A DNA stretch of 33,318 nt from the NCBI GenBank assembly GCA_902791885.1, contig CADAXO010000006.1, forward strand, positions 1 through 33,318, written 5' to 3'. This stretch comes from Oscillospiraceae bacterium (GTDB lineage: Bacteria; Bacillota_A; Clostridia; Saccharofermentanales; Saccharofermentanaceae). This document shows, in pieces, positions 23,826 through 32,067 of the stretch (position 1 is its first letter; each line of letters starts with the position of its first letter). The translations under genes were made by a program, and so were the position numbers. A model generated the notes under the pieces. The model saw only the letters and a list, made by a program, of their open reading frames with translations, was not told the origin of the DNA and searched no databases.

Positions 23826-25258
23826 TCTGCACTCCACCCTTCGAAAGGAAGTGTCAGAGTGTCCCCTGACGGCTTCTTGCTCTCGGAGGTATTAACGATA
23901 TCCGCAGAAAGCAACGATACGTCATCGATCCACTGTTTGTCTCCCACAGACAGAAATGGTGAAGACGAGGACTTTCTCTTTATTGCAGCAAAACCTCCGA
24001 TAACATTTCCCATCATGATATGTGAGGGACAGATATAAGAACACGCACCGCAGTTGATGCACCTTGATACACCGGCCTTCAATGCAGCCTGTTCCTTACC
24101 GCAGTTTATAAGTCTGTAAAGAATGTCAGGCTCAAGCTTCATCGGGCACACATCAGCGCATCTTCCGCAGCCCGTACAAGGCGCATTAACCTCGGCAACA
24201 TCCGTTATCATGCACACTCCCGATGTGGTCTTAATGATAGGCGTGATATCGGGATTATCAATCTGAATTCCCGTGAAGCAGTTACCCCACACGATAACCT
24301 TGGAAGAACTTGAAGCTCCGTTCACGGTATCAAAAAGCTCCGACACCGGCGTTCCGATAGGTGCCGTTACATTACGGAGAAGTCCGTTCTCCGTACTGAT
24401 GCTTACCGTCCTTGAAGTAAGCGGCATGCTCTCCGATATAGCATTCCAGCACGCATAAACGGTAGAACAGTTGAAAAGAACCGCCCTGCATCTGCTCTCA
24501 AGGCTCTCTCCCTCCTCGAGGTTAACGTCATAGAGGGCTTTTGCCACCATGCGGTAATAGCCCTGAGGGTATCTGGGCTTCAGGTATATGAAGTTAAAAG
24601 CATATCCGGAATACTTCGAAAAGCTTCTCTCCATGGCACTTCTTAATGCCGTGATCTCGTTCTTGCGGTCCTTAGAGATAAGTATGTTGATTATGTGAAG
24701 CTTACAGGCACCTGCCATGGCAACGGCACCCATGATGATATGATCTGCATATTCGCAGAGCATAAGATAATCTGAATCCGCATACGGCTCGCTTTGAAGG
24801 CAGTTAACAAGAAGCTCTTTAACTTTCATTCTTCTTGCCCTGTTAAGCTTCACTATCGTCGGTATGCCTTCTCCGCCCATGCCGACGATACCTGCGTCAC
24901 GGATGATTCCCATAACGGTAGCCGCACTGACATTAATGTTGTTTCTGGGTCTTACGGAAGGATGAAAAGTTCTTTTCCTGTCACCTTCAATGAATACTGC
25001 ACGGCATGTTCTGCCGTCAGGAAGAATGATGGGCTTGATATCAGTGACCGTGCCTGATATACCGCTGTGGACCGGCACCGCCATAGTGCCGGGAGCAGGC
25101 GCACCTATACACTGACCTATAGTCACACTCTGCCCTATCTTTACCATCGGAACACATTCATCACCGCAATGCTGAAGCATCGGGAGGATCAGCCTTCTCG
25201 GGTAGACCCTCTCGAGCATAACATCGCGGTCAAAAGACGAACGCTTTGAAAAATCCAA
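23822..25258 (-). CDS. RnfC-like subunit of an Rnf-type electron transport complex
   Basis: 478 aa. Barrel-sandwich start ([16 protein letters not shown]), the flavin/NADH loop [19 protein letters not shown] (121-139), the region [29 protein letters not shown], and two ferredoxin-type clusters, C361-x2-C364-x2-C367-x3-C371 and C400-x2-C403-x2-C406-x3-C410. This is a complete RnfC core, the NADH-oxidising peripheral subunit; in true Rnf it couples ferredoxin and NAD to ion pumping. The start is uncertain: TTG 25258 (70 bases inside the end of rpoD) or ATG 25219; neither has a good ribosome site. The N-terminus lacks the usual GGIHPP segment. Confidence 0.87.
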   Translation of the reverse strand: MDFSKRSSFDRDVMLERVYPRRLILPMLQHCGDECVPMVKIGQSVTIGQCIGAPAPGTMAVPVHSGISGTVTDIKPIILPDGRTCRAVFIEGDRKRTFHPSVRPRNNINVSAATVMGIIRDAGIVGMGGEGIPTIVKLNRARRMKVKELLVNCLQSEPYADSDYLMLCEYADHIIMGAVAMAGACKLHIINILISKDRKNEITALRSAMERSFSKYSGYAFNFIYLKPRYPQGYYRMVAKALYDVNLEEGESLESRCRAVLFNCSTVYACWNAISESMPLTSRTVSISTENGLLRNVTAPIGTPVSELFDTVNGASSSSKVIVWGNCFTGIQIDNPDITPIIKTTSGVCMITDVAEVNAPCTGCGRCADVCPMKLEPDILYRLINCGKEQAALKAGVSRCINCGACSYICPSHIMMGNVIGGFAAIKRKSSSSPFLSVGDKQWIDDVSLLSADIVNTSESKKPSGDTLTLPFEGWSAE

Positions 25259-26769
25259 AGCGTTGTAGCATAAGAAGATCTTCCGAGCTTTCTTATGGAC
25301 TTGGCCTCTATCTGTCTGATTCTCTCTCTTGTAACTCCGAGGCTTCTTCCTACCTCTTCGAGTGTTCTCTGCTTATCGTCGTCAAGACCGAATCTCAATC
25401 TGATAACCTTAGCCTCACGCTCTGTAAGAAGATCCAATACCTTGATGAGATCTTCCTTAAGAAGCTCACGTGATACCTCATCATCAGGTGATACATACTC
25501 ATCAGAAGGGATGAAGTCAACGAGGTGGGAATCCTCTTCCTCACCGACAGGCTTATCGATGGATACGGGATCCTGAGAGATCCTCTGAATATCCCTGATC
25601 TTATCCACAGGCATATTCATCTTCTCGGCAAGCTCATCGATAGTAGGCTCTCTTCCCAAGTCCTGAATAAGCTGACGCTGTACACGTGTAAGCTTGTTGA
25701 TCGTCTCAACCATATGAACGGGAATTCTGATCGTTCTTGCCTGATCGGCAATGGCTCTTGTGATAGCCTGTCTGATCCACCATGTAGCATATGTGGAGAA
25801 CTTGAATCCCTTGGAATAGTCGAACTTATCAACAGCCTTGATAAGGCCGATATTTCCTTCCTGGATAAGATCCAGCAGGCTTAAGCCTCTGTTCATATAT
25901 TTCTTGGCGATGGAAACAACGAGTCTCAGGTTGGATTCAACGAGAGTATTCTTCGCATCCTTATCACCGTCCTGCATTCTCTGAGCGAGATCCTTCTCCT
26001 GCTCTGCATTAAGCAGCGGAATCTTACCGATCTCCTTAAGATACATACGTACGGAGTCGTCAACATTGATCTCTTCTGAAGCTGCTGCGGCGACATCATC
26101 ACCTGCATCATCATCTTCATCAGTATCGGGAACGATCTTGATCTTCAAAGAAGCAAGCTTGGACATAAGCTTCTCCGATGTCTCGGGAGAAACATCCTTC
26201 TCGACCATAAGAAGATCGAACTCACCCTCGGTAATCGTATTTCCTCTTCCGGAAGCCATAAGCTTCAGCTGGGAAATAAGACCGCTTATATCGTCTCCGC
26301 CTTCAAAGATCTCCTCAGCCTTTGGAGCTTCAGCCTCGGGAGCTTTCTCAGCCTTCTTGGAGGACTTCTTCTTGGCAGAAGTTTCTTTCTTTGCAGGCTC
26401 TTCCTTAGGCTCAGCCGCCTTCTTGGAAGACTTCTTGGGAGCGGTCTTTTCCTTCTTGGAAGATACCTTCTTCTCAGAAGCCTTAGCTTCAGTCTTCTTG
26501 GAAGTCTTAGCTGTTGTTTCCTTCTTAGCTGCTGGCTTGGAAGAACTCTTCTTAGTCTCTTCCTTCTTATCATCCTTCTTGGCTGCTGTCTTCTTTGAAT
26601 CGGAAGACTTGGAAGAACTCTTCTTTGTCTCTTCCTTCTTAGTCTCCTTCTTAGACTCAGCCTTCTTGGTTTCTGTCTTCTTTGTTGTTGTCTTCTTAGC
26701 GGCAGTCTTCTTGGACTCCGCTGCTGTCTTCTTGGTAGCCGTAGTCTTATTCCTCCGTTGATCCAACAT
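25189..26769 (-). CDS. rpoD: Primary sigma factor RpoD (SigA) with Lys-rich N-terminal tail
   Basis: 526 aa from ATG 26769. The first 150 residues are almost only Lys, Ala, Ser, Thr and Glu. Then comes region 1.1 (about 155-215), and regions 1.2-4.2: [17 protein letters not shown], region 2 with [15 protein letters not shown], region 3 near [12 protein letters not shown] and region 4 with [28 protein letters not shown]. After that the usual HPSRSKKLKDF-type end is replaced by [11 protein letters not shown] and about 20 extra residues that overlap rnfC by 70 bases. The TTG/other start upstream at 26787 is less likely. The gene overlaps the zinc-ribbon gene by 23 bases. The usual partner dnaG is not next to it. 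Confidence 0.95.
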   Translation of the reverse strand: MLDQRRNKTTATKKTAAESKKTAAKKTTTKKTETKKAESKKETKKEETKKSSSKSSDSKKTAAKKDDKKEETKKSSSKPAAKKETTAKTSKKTEAKASEKKVSSKKEKTAPKKSSKKAAEPKEEPAKKETSAKKKSSKKAEKAPEAEAPKAEEIFEGGDDISGLISQLKLMASGRGNTITEGEFDLLMVEKDVSPETSEKLMSKLASLKIKIVPDTDEDDDAGDDVAAAASEEINVDDSVRMYLKEIGKIPLLNAEQEKDLAQRMQDGDKDAKNTLVESNLRLVVSIAKKYMNRGLSLLDLIQEGNIGLIKAVDKFDYSKGFKFSTYATWWIRQAITRAIADQARTIRIPVHMVETINKLTRVQRQLIQDLGREPTIDELAEKMNMPVDKIRDIQRISQDPVSIDKPVGEEEDSHLVDFIPSDEYVSPDDEVSRELLKEDLIKVLDLLTEREAKVIRLRFGLDDDKQRTLEEVGRSLGVTRERIRQIEAKSIRKLGRSSYATTLWIFQSVRLLTAMLCSRGSTREG

Positions 26770-27508
26770 CTTCTGTGAACACGACATTCACACTGCCATT
26801 CGCACCCGTTACTACGTAATGTCCGCCGGCACAATACATTCTGAGCATTACACCGTCATGAATATCCGTACGACCGTCTGCGATTTTCTCTGCCCTTAAG
26901 GCACAATAATTATTGAAAATGGTTTCTGCGTCTTGCTCTGTTAATTCTTCGTCTGTTACCGCATTAATATACTGGCATGTTTGTCCGAAGACGCTGAACC
27001 CATTATAGTAATCACCGCTTGTATCCGTAGTTATATCGACTGTTGCCACATGATCGAACACTGTACGGATATCTGATTCGATATCTGCACGAAGGGATAT
27101 TCTCGACTTGTAGATAGGATAAGTAATACCGACTATAAGTGCGGTAATAACTACAAAACCGCTTATCAGGCCGATAACTACCTTCTTAGGAGCCTTTACA
27201 TCCTTTGCCTGTACTTCGTACTCGTTCTTAACCTTATCTTCGCTGTTAGCCTTACGAAGATCTTCTCTTGCTATCTCCTTCTCGAGGCTCTCTGTTGAGA
27301 AAACTCTTGTCGCGTTATGCTTGGAAGCTCCCTCTGTTACCTCATACTTCTCATTAGGAAATGTTCTTCCTTCCGGATTGTTTAAGATCTCAACTGCTTC
27401 ATCCGAAGGGAATACACAGTGACAAAATACGCACTCGCACTGGGAATCTCTGTCATCAAAAACTATAAGAGATCCGCAGTTCTTGCACATGCCTTGAATA
27501 ATAGCCAT
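26747..27508 (-). CDS. Zinc-ribbon single-pass membrane protein upstream of rpoD
   Basis: 253 aa from ATG 27508 (a TTG lies one codon earlier). The N-terminus carries a probable zinc ribbon: CKNCG near residue 8 and CVFCHCVF about 18 residues later. A charged middle region follows, one membrane helix at about 113-135 ([19 protein letters not shown]), and an extracytoplasmic C-terminal domain of about 110 residues with [20 protein letters not shown] and a [17 protein letters not shown] beta end. I do not recognise the family. The topology resembles membrane-anchored regulators. Its ribosome site AAAGGCGG can be paired in a leader hairpin. It is the first gene of the operon with rpoD and the Rnf-like set. 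Confidence 0.75.
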   Translation of the reverse strand: MAIIQGMCKNCGSLIVFDDRDSQCECVFCHCVFPSDEAVEILNNPEGRTFPNEKYEVTEGASKHNATRVFSTESLEKEIAREDLRKANSEDKVKNEYEVQAKDVKAPKKVVIGLISGFVVITALIVGITYPIYKSRISLRADIESDIRTVFDHVATVDITTDTSGDYYNGFSVFGQTCQYINAVTDEELTEQDAETIFNNYCALRAEKIADGRTDIHDGVMLRMYCAGGHYVVTGANGSVNVVFTEDVGSTEE

Positions 27509-27514
27509 CAATAA

Positions 27515-27580
27515 CCGCCTTTACCTGTCTTTGTATCACACATTCAGGCGGTATTTATGCGCAAAAAGGCATAGTACCGC
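27515..27580 (-). promoter_or_regulatory. Alternative-hairpin leader that can bury a ribosome binding site
   Basis: Two exclusive hairpins are possible. Upstream form: GCGGTA (27580-27575) pairs with TACCGC (27553-27548), with an inner TATGC/GCATA stem. Downstream form: ACCGCCT (27552-27546) pairs with AGGCGGT (27521-27515), which contains the ribosome site of the zinc-ribbon gene. The middle segment is shared. This is the geometry of a translational switch or thermosensor; no known riboswitch is recognised. Confidence 0.5.
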
Positions 27581-27597
27581 ATTAAAGTGCACATTAC

Positions 27598-27625
27598 ATT
27601 ATAGCGCGCTTTTTTCTGCTGTCAA
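27598..27625 (-). promoter_or_regulatory. Consensus sigma-A promoter of the zinc-ribbon/rpoD/Rnf-like operon
   Basis: TTGACA (27625-27620), 16-base spacer and TATAAT (27603-27598), both hexamers perfect. It begins two bases after the stop of the ABC permease gene. The predicted start is near 27591, leaving a leader of about 80 bases. Confidence 0.9.
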
Positions 27626-27627
27626 TA

Positions 27628-28671
27628 TCAGAATACGTTTTTCTTCCTGAACAGCGCGTAACCTGCGCCGAAGAATACAGCCGCCCAGATAACAGACTTG
27701 ATGTTATATTGAAGCTCAGCCTCTTCGAAAGTCACATATGCGCCCGGTATATCCTCAAGATCATCAGGATCGATAATATAAGCACCGATGTTGCCTGTCA
27801 TAAGCGAATAATATGAATTCGCGAAAGAAAGACGTGATATCTTCTTGGGGTAAGCGAACATCTCGGAATCGGTGATCATAGAAGAGAATGAAGGAATAAA
27901 CTCACTGCTTAATGCGGCGTTCGTTCCGACAAACAGAGTATGACCTACATACCAGCCTGCATTGAGATAACTGTCAGCGTCAAACTCCGCTCCTGCGGCA
28001 CTGCCGTAATCAACGGAAATATTCTCAAGAGCCTCACTGTAAAGCTCCTCGTATTCATTGATCATCTCACGGTTATATGAATAGTTCGATGCCATCATAG
28101 AGAAAAATCCCAAGGAGAACACGAATGCGATACAGATTACCATCGTGCCGGCTCTGCTCTTGATAAGAAGTGATATTGCAGTAAACAGTATCGATGTTGC
28201 CATTACCGACAGTAAGAGCGTAAGAGCTCTTAACAGCATCTCACCGTGGTTGATATCACATCCCAAGCTTGTCATGGCACAACCCGTAAGACCGCCTAAG
28301 ATATACATGACAGATAAAGCAACGGTTACGGAAAGCTGCGTGAGAACCGCAGAACCGAATATATCAATTCTCTTATGACCCGCGGTAAGCTTATTTCTGA
28401 TAAAACCGTCCTTATAATCCCTGCCTATAAACAACGGGATGAAGATGGCTATCGCAAGCGGGATCCTCTCGATAAAATAAGATATAACGTACCATGTAAA
28501 ATATCTTACATTTGTCTTGTCGACATCTATGCCGTCTACTCCAACTTCCCCGACAAGAAGATTGATGACCAGTGCTGCGACAAGCGGGATGATAAACGCC
28601 AGTCCCATAAGGACCCAAAGGAATTTACTCTTTAATAATCTGTGGTATTCAAACTTAAGCAGCTCAGCCAT
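27628..28671 (-). CDS. ABC-2 type transporter permease
   Basis: 347 aa from ATG 28671, which has GGAGG eight bases upstream. Cytoplasmic start (ELLKFEYHRLLKSKFLW), a first helix, then the intracellular region FIGRDYKDGFIRNKLTAGHKR typical of ABC-2 permeases, further helices, a large extracytoplasmic loop (about residues 205-300) and a last helix before FRKKNVF. It overlaps the ATPase stop by eight bases. The cargo is unknown; BcrA/B-like bacitracin or lantibiotic self-protection pumps share this arrangement. Confidence 0.88.
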   Translation of the reverse strand: MAELLKFEYHRLLKSKFLWVLMGLAFIIPLVAALVINLLVGEVGVDGIDVDKTNVRYFTWYVISYFIERIPLAIAIFIPLFIGRDYKDGFIRNKLTAGHKRIDIFGSAVLTQLSVTVALSVMYILGGLTGCAMTSLGCDINHGEMLLRALTLLLSVMATSILFTAISLLIKSRAGTMVICIAFVFSLGFFSMMASNYSYNREMINEYEELYSEALENISVDYGSAAGAEFDADSYLNAGWYVGHTLFVGTNAALSSEFIPSFSSMITDSEMFAYPKKISRLSFANSYYSLMTGNIGAYIIDPDDLEDIPGAYVTFEEAELQYNIKSVIWAAVFFGAGYALFRKKNVF

Positions 28672-29563
28672 TCTTATTACCTCCGACCATCTCGACATAG
28701 AACTCCTCAAGATCCGTCTCGACAGTCTTTAAGTCAGTGATCTTGATTCCGTTATCCCTTGAAAGGATACAAACATCAGTGATATCGACTTCACCGTGGA
28801 TCGTAACCTTATCAGGATTGGTAACTGTCTCGGCCTTATAGCCGTGGGTATTAAGAAGCGTGTTAAGAGCAGCGGCATCGCTCGCAGAGATTATCATGAG
28901 CTTCTCACCTGCGTGCTCGATATCATATGCCGAACACTCACGGATGATCCTGCCGTCATCAATAAACGCGAACCTTGTGGCAAGCTTGGAAAGCTCTGAA
29001 AGAATATGGCTTGAGATAATGATAGTTATCCCCTTCTCACGGTTAAGCTTGATCAGAAGATCTCTTACTCCGATAATTCCCTGAGGATCAAGACCGTTGA
29101 TCGGCTCATCCAATATAAGAACATCGGGATCGCCTACCATAGCCATCGCAATTCCGAGTCTCTGTCTCATACCGAGGGAGAACTTACCTGCACTCTTCTT
29201 TCCCGTATTATCAAGACCTACAAGTCTTAAGATCTCCTTTACCGAACCGTCGATCTTAAGGCCTAAGTTCATATACTGAAACTTGATATTCTCCTCGGCA
29301 GACATATTCGAATAGATTGAAGGGATCTCAACGAGTGCTCCGACAGAACCTAATCTGTTTTTGTCGAATCCGTATTCTATAGATCCTGACTTGGGGACCT
29401 GCAGTCCGGTAAGTATTCTCATGATAGTGGTCTTTCCCGCGCCGTTCTTACCGACCAGACCGTAAATATCACCCTTATCAACCGTGAAATTTACATCGTG
29501 GAGAACCTGCTTATTGCCGTAGCCTTTGCAGACTCCCGATGCCTTGATCATCATCTCTCCCAT
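28664..29563 (-). CDS. ABC transporter ATP-binding protein (BcrA/CcmA-type)
   Basis: 299 aa from ATG 29563, preceded by AGGAGAAGG. Walker A GKNGAGKTT near residue 37, signature FSLGMRQRLGIAMA, Walker B VLILDEPINGLDP and H-loop ISSHIL, then a C-terminal extension of about 90 residues (VTIHGEVDITDV and others) as in the drug-export DrrA/BcrA group. Forms a unit with the overlapping permease gene. The reading from 29602 is rejected because it contains the ribosome site. No regulatory gene is adjacent. Confidence 0.92.
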   Translation of the reverse strand: MGEMMIKASGVCKGYGNKQVLHDVNFTVDKGDIYGLVGKNGAGKTTIMRILTGLQVPKSGSIEYGFDKNRLGSVGALVEIPSIYSNMSAEENIKFQYMNLGLKIDGSVKEILRLVGLDNTGKKSAGKFSLGMRQRLGIAMAMVGDPDVLILDEPINGLDPQGIIGVRDLLIKLNREKGITIIISSHILSELSKLATRFAFIDDGRIIRECSAYDIEHAGEKLMIISASDAAALNTLLNTHGYKAETVTNPDKVTIHGEVDITDVCILSRDNGIKITDLKTVETDLEEFYVEMVGGNKNG

Positions 29564-29602
29564 ATACCTTCTCCTATCAAAAAATCGAGATAAGTATAAC
29601 AT

Positions 29603-29626
29603 AAAGGGCCGTTACTTGAACGGCCC
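29603..29626 (-). terminator. Terminator after the second HPr-like gene
   Basis: Stem GGGCCGTT / AACGGCCC with a 5-base loop (29606-29626), followed on the minus strand by TTTAT. The T run is short. Confidence 0.7.
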
Positions 29627-29670
29627 CGTGATTCTTCAAAATAGGTAATTTTGTAAGATTTGATGACTGA

Positions 29671-29931
29671 TCACATATTCTCATTCATAAGCATCTCAAT
29701 AGCATTAGATGCTCCTTCCTCATCCCCGCCTTCGACCGTTACGGTTACAGTATCCCCGCATCTTACATCAAGCCCTATAAGCGCCATAAGCTTCGTGGCA
29801 AGTACGCTGTTGCCGCTCTTGCTTACGGTCACTGTAGTTCCGTTAAACTCCTTTACCTTCTTCCCGAGAAGAACTGCAGGCTGGGCCTGTATGCCGTCAG
29901 GATCCTGAATCTTATATTCAAACTGCTTCAT
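29671..29931 (-). CDS. HPr-like protein lacking the phosphorylatable histidine (Crh-like)
   Basis: 86 aa from ATG 29931, aligned end to end with the true HPr at 31731. Where HPr has GIHARPA, this has GIQAQPA: His15 is Gln15 and Arg17 is Gln17, so it cannot carry phosphate between enzyme I and IIA. The rest of the fold is kept (LLGKKVKEF, ATKLMALIGLDV, CGDTVTVTVEGGDEE). Residue 46 is Thr, as in the neighbour, not Ser. In B. subtilis the paralogue Crh also has Gln15 and works only in regulation, so this is probably a regulatory protein. GTG 29943 and TTG 29940 are other possible starts; TTG 29940 has GGAG five bases upstream. A terminator separates it from ptsI. Confidence 0.88.
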   Translation of the reverse strand: MKQFEYKIQDPDGIQAQPAVLLGKKVKEFNGTTVTVSKSGNSVLATKLMALIGLDVRCGDTVTVTVEGGDEEGASNAIEMLMNENM

Positions 29932-29971
29932 ATCAGTCAACACATCTCCATAGATAATGCCCGAATAAGAA

Positions 29972-29993
29972 GGGCAGATCTTACGACCTGCCC
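29972..29993 (-). terminator. Terminator after ptsI
   Basis: Stem GGGCAGGTC / GATCTGCCC (nine pairs, one G-T) with a 4-base loop, followed by TTCTTATT on the minus strand. It lies between ptsI and the HPr-like gene, so the latter needs readthrough or its own weak promoter. Confidence 0.75.
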
Positions 29994-30061
29994 TATTCTA
30001 TTTCAAAATCATTAAACGCTTCTTATTATTATCGTGAACAAACAGTTAATAATAGCTGCCG

Positions 30062-31696
30062 TTACTTTGAAAGATCTATGCTTCTTACCTTGTCCCTGAC
30101 TTTAAGCACCGAAGGCGGTGATACTGACAGCTCGTCGATACCCATCTTAAGGAATCTTTCCGTAAGCGAAGTATCTGCTCCGAGCTCGCCGCAGATACCG
30201 ATCCACCTGCCGTTATCATGCGCAGCCTTCGCCGCCATTTCGATGAGTCGCAGCACCGCTTCGTGATGTGTGTCTACGAACCTCTCGATCTTCGGATTCT
30301 GTCTGTCACACGCGAGCGTATACTGCGTAAGATCGTTGGTGCCTACAGAGAAGAAATCGACCATAGGCGCGAGCTTATCGCTTATAACTGCCGCTGCCGG
30401 AGTCTCAATCATGATGCCGAGCTCGATGTTGTCGGAATACGGGATTCCCTGAGTATTAAGCTCCGCCTTGATGATGTCACAAAAACCCATGATCTCGGAG
30501 ATCTCGCTCTCAGAAGTGATCATCGGGAACATGATTCCGAGGTCACCGTAGACAGACGCCCGGTACAAAGCGCGCAGCTGAGTCTTGAATATCTCGGGAC
30601 GCGTCAGGCAGATCCTTATCGCACGGATACCCATCGCGGGATTCTCTTCATCATCGAGATTAAAGTAATCGACCTTCTTATCCGCACCGATATCAAGCGT
30701 TCTGATGATTACCTTCTTCCCCTTCATCGATTCGAGTACATTCTTATAAGCCTCAAACTGCTGCTCTTCCGACGGGAAATCCGAATTCTCAAGATACAGG
30801 AACTCAGATCTGAACAGACCGATGCCTCCGCCGTCGTTCTCGTTTACAAGAGGGATATCCTTAGGACCGCCGATATTACAGAACACATTGATCTTGGTTC
30901 CGTCAACAGTAACATTCTCCTTGCCGATCAGCTCCTTAAGTCTGCTCTTCTTCTCGAGGTCCTCATCGCGCTTCTTAGTAAGTCTCGCCACAGTCTCCTC
31001 ATCCGGATTCACGAACACTTCGCCCGTATAGCCGTCGACGCAGATCTGCTGTCCGTCGGCAATTCCCTCGAGGAACTCCTTACCGAGCCCGATAACAGCG
31101 GGGATATTCATGTTACGCGCAAGGATTGCCGTATGTGAATTGGAAGATCCGTAAGCGGTCGCGAATGCGAGCACCTTCGTCTTATCAAGAGAGACCGTCT
31201 CGGATGGCGCGAGGTCATCAGAACATACGACCATCTTATCTCCAGTAAGCTCGCTGCTTGCACCGTTATCCGCAAGGCAGTTCAGAAGCCTGTCGGAGAT
31301 ATCCTTGATATCCGCGGCTCTTGCCTGGAAATAGCTGTCATCCATGGCGGAGAACTGCGCAGCAAATGTATCGCGCGCCGATGCAACTGCGAATTCAGCA
31401 TTAACAAGTTCGCTGTCGATCATGTCATTGATCGCATCGTTATAGTCCTCGTCCTCGAGCATCATCATGTGTACCTCGAAGATCGCAGCTTCCTCCTCGC
31501 CTACATCGGCAAGCGCTTTCTCGTATATAGCCTGCAGCTGTTCGGTCGCTTTTTCCTTGGCTGAAGCAACACGTGCCTTCTCAGCCTCGGAATCCGTTAT
31601 GCGTACCTTTTCGACGTTCGTGGTCTGCCTTTTAAATACAGACACATTACCGATCGCCACGGCACCGTAAACGCCTTTACCCGTATACTTGATCAT
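30062..31696 (-). CDS. ptsI: PTS enzyme I (phosphoenolpyruvate-protein phosphotransferase)
   Basis: 544 aa, slightly short but complete for enzyme I (normally about 570). It transfers phosphate from phosphoenolpyruvate to HPr. The phosphohistidine motif reads SNSHTAILARNMNIPAVIG (canonical GGRTSHTAI, with the leading GR changed). The C-terminal PEP domain has IRTLDIGADK, NPAMGIRAIRICL, IMIETPAAAV, FFSVGTNDLTQYTLACDR and the active cysteine in GICGELGAD. AAGGAGG lies before the ATG. Order in the operon is GH32/kinase, ptsH, ptsI. Confidence 0.97.
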   Translation of the reverse strand: MIKYTGKGVYGAVAIGNVSVFKRQTTNVEKVRITDSEAEKARVASAKEKATEQLQAIYEKALADVGEEEAAIFEVHMMMLEDEDYNDAINDMIDSELVNAEFAVASARDTFAAQFSAMDDSYFQARAADIKDISDRLLNCLADNGASSELTGDKMVVCSDDLAPSETVSLDKTKVLAFATAYGSSNSHTAILARNMNIPAVIGLGKEFLEGIADGQQICVDGYTGEVFVNPDEETVARLTKKRDEDLEKKSRLKELIGKENVTVDGTKINVFCNIGGPKDIPLVNENDGGGIGLFRSEFLYLENSDFPSEEQQFEAYKNVLESMKGKKVIIRTLDIGADKKVDYFNLDDEENPAMGIRAIRICLTRPEIFKTQLRALYRASVYGDLGIMFPMITSESEISEIMGFCDIIKAELNTQGIPYSDNIELGIMIETPAAAVISDKLAPMVDFFSVGTNDLTQYTLACDRQNPKIERFVDTHHEAVLRLIEMAAKAAHDNGRWIGICGELGADTSLTERFLKMGIDELSVSPPSVLKVRDKVRSIDLSK

Positions 31697-31730
31697 AGGT
31701 ATCCTCCTTATCGAAGGTGATTATCAGTAA

Positions 31731-31991
31731 TCAGAGATTCTCGTTCAGGAACGCCTCGATAGCAGCTGCAGCCGCATCCTCGTCGCCTCCCTCGATCTTG
31801 ACCGTAACGGTATCGCCGCACTTAACACCGAGTCCCATCAGTGCCATGAGCTTGGTAGCCGCTGCTGACTTGTCACCCTTCTCGATGGTTACGACGGTGC
31901 CCTCGAACTCTTTTGCCTTCTTGCCGAGAAGACCTGCGGGACGTGCGTGAATACCTACGGGATCCTTGATCGTGTACTCGAACTGCTTCAT
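31731..31991 (-). CDS. ptsH: Phosphocarrier protein HPr
   Basis: 86 aa, standard HPr. The active site GIHARPAG has His15 and Arg17. The regulatory position 46 is Thr rather than Ser, followed by KLMALMGLGV, so HPr kinase control by Ser46 is not expected in the classical form. GGAGG lies before the ATG in the end of a 33-bp tandem duplication. Followed by ptsI after 34 bases, so the two are co-transcribed. Receives phosphate from enzyme I and passes it to sugar-specific IIA domains, none of which lie in this window. Confidence 0.97.
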   Translation of the reverse strand: MKQFEYTIKDPVGIHARPAGLLGKKAKEFEGTVVTIEKGDKSAAATKLMALMGLGVKCGDTVTVKIEGGDEDAAAAAIEAFLNENL

Positions 31992-32001
31992 TTTTGTTGT
32001 C

Positions 32002-32067
32002 CTCCTATTTGTAAATATTCTTAAATTCCTGTAACTCCTATTTGTAAATATTCTTAAATTCCTGTAA
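32002..32067. repeat. Perfect 33-bp tandem duplication at the kinase-ptsH junction
   Basis: Two identical 33-base units (32002-32034 and 32035-32067). Each encodes the kinase C-terminal residues LQEFKNIYK, the TAG stop and a GGAG motif. The copy next to ptsH supplies its ribosome site; the other holds the real kinase end. Confidence 0.97.

Noticed and set aside
26748..26758. GGAGGAATAAG near the rpoD start as its ribosome site
   Set aside because: It lies inside rpoD after ATG 26769, overlaps the stop of the zinc-ribbon gene, and no start codon follows at a proper distance; taken as coincidence.
26066..26834. Long plus-strand Ser/Phe/Leu-rich and minus-strand Arg-rich frames over the rpoD tail
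   Set aside because: They are other-frame readings of the Lys-rich AAG/GCT-type coding stretch and have no sensible start or family likeness.
30218..31138. 306-codon plus-strand open frame opposite ptsI
   Set aside because: It is antisense to a strongly conserved enzyme I and its translation has no domain-like pattern; a shadow of biased codon use.
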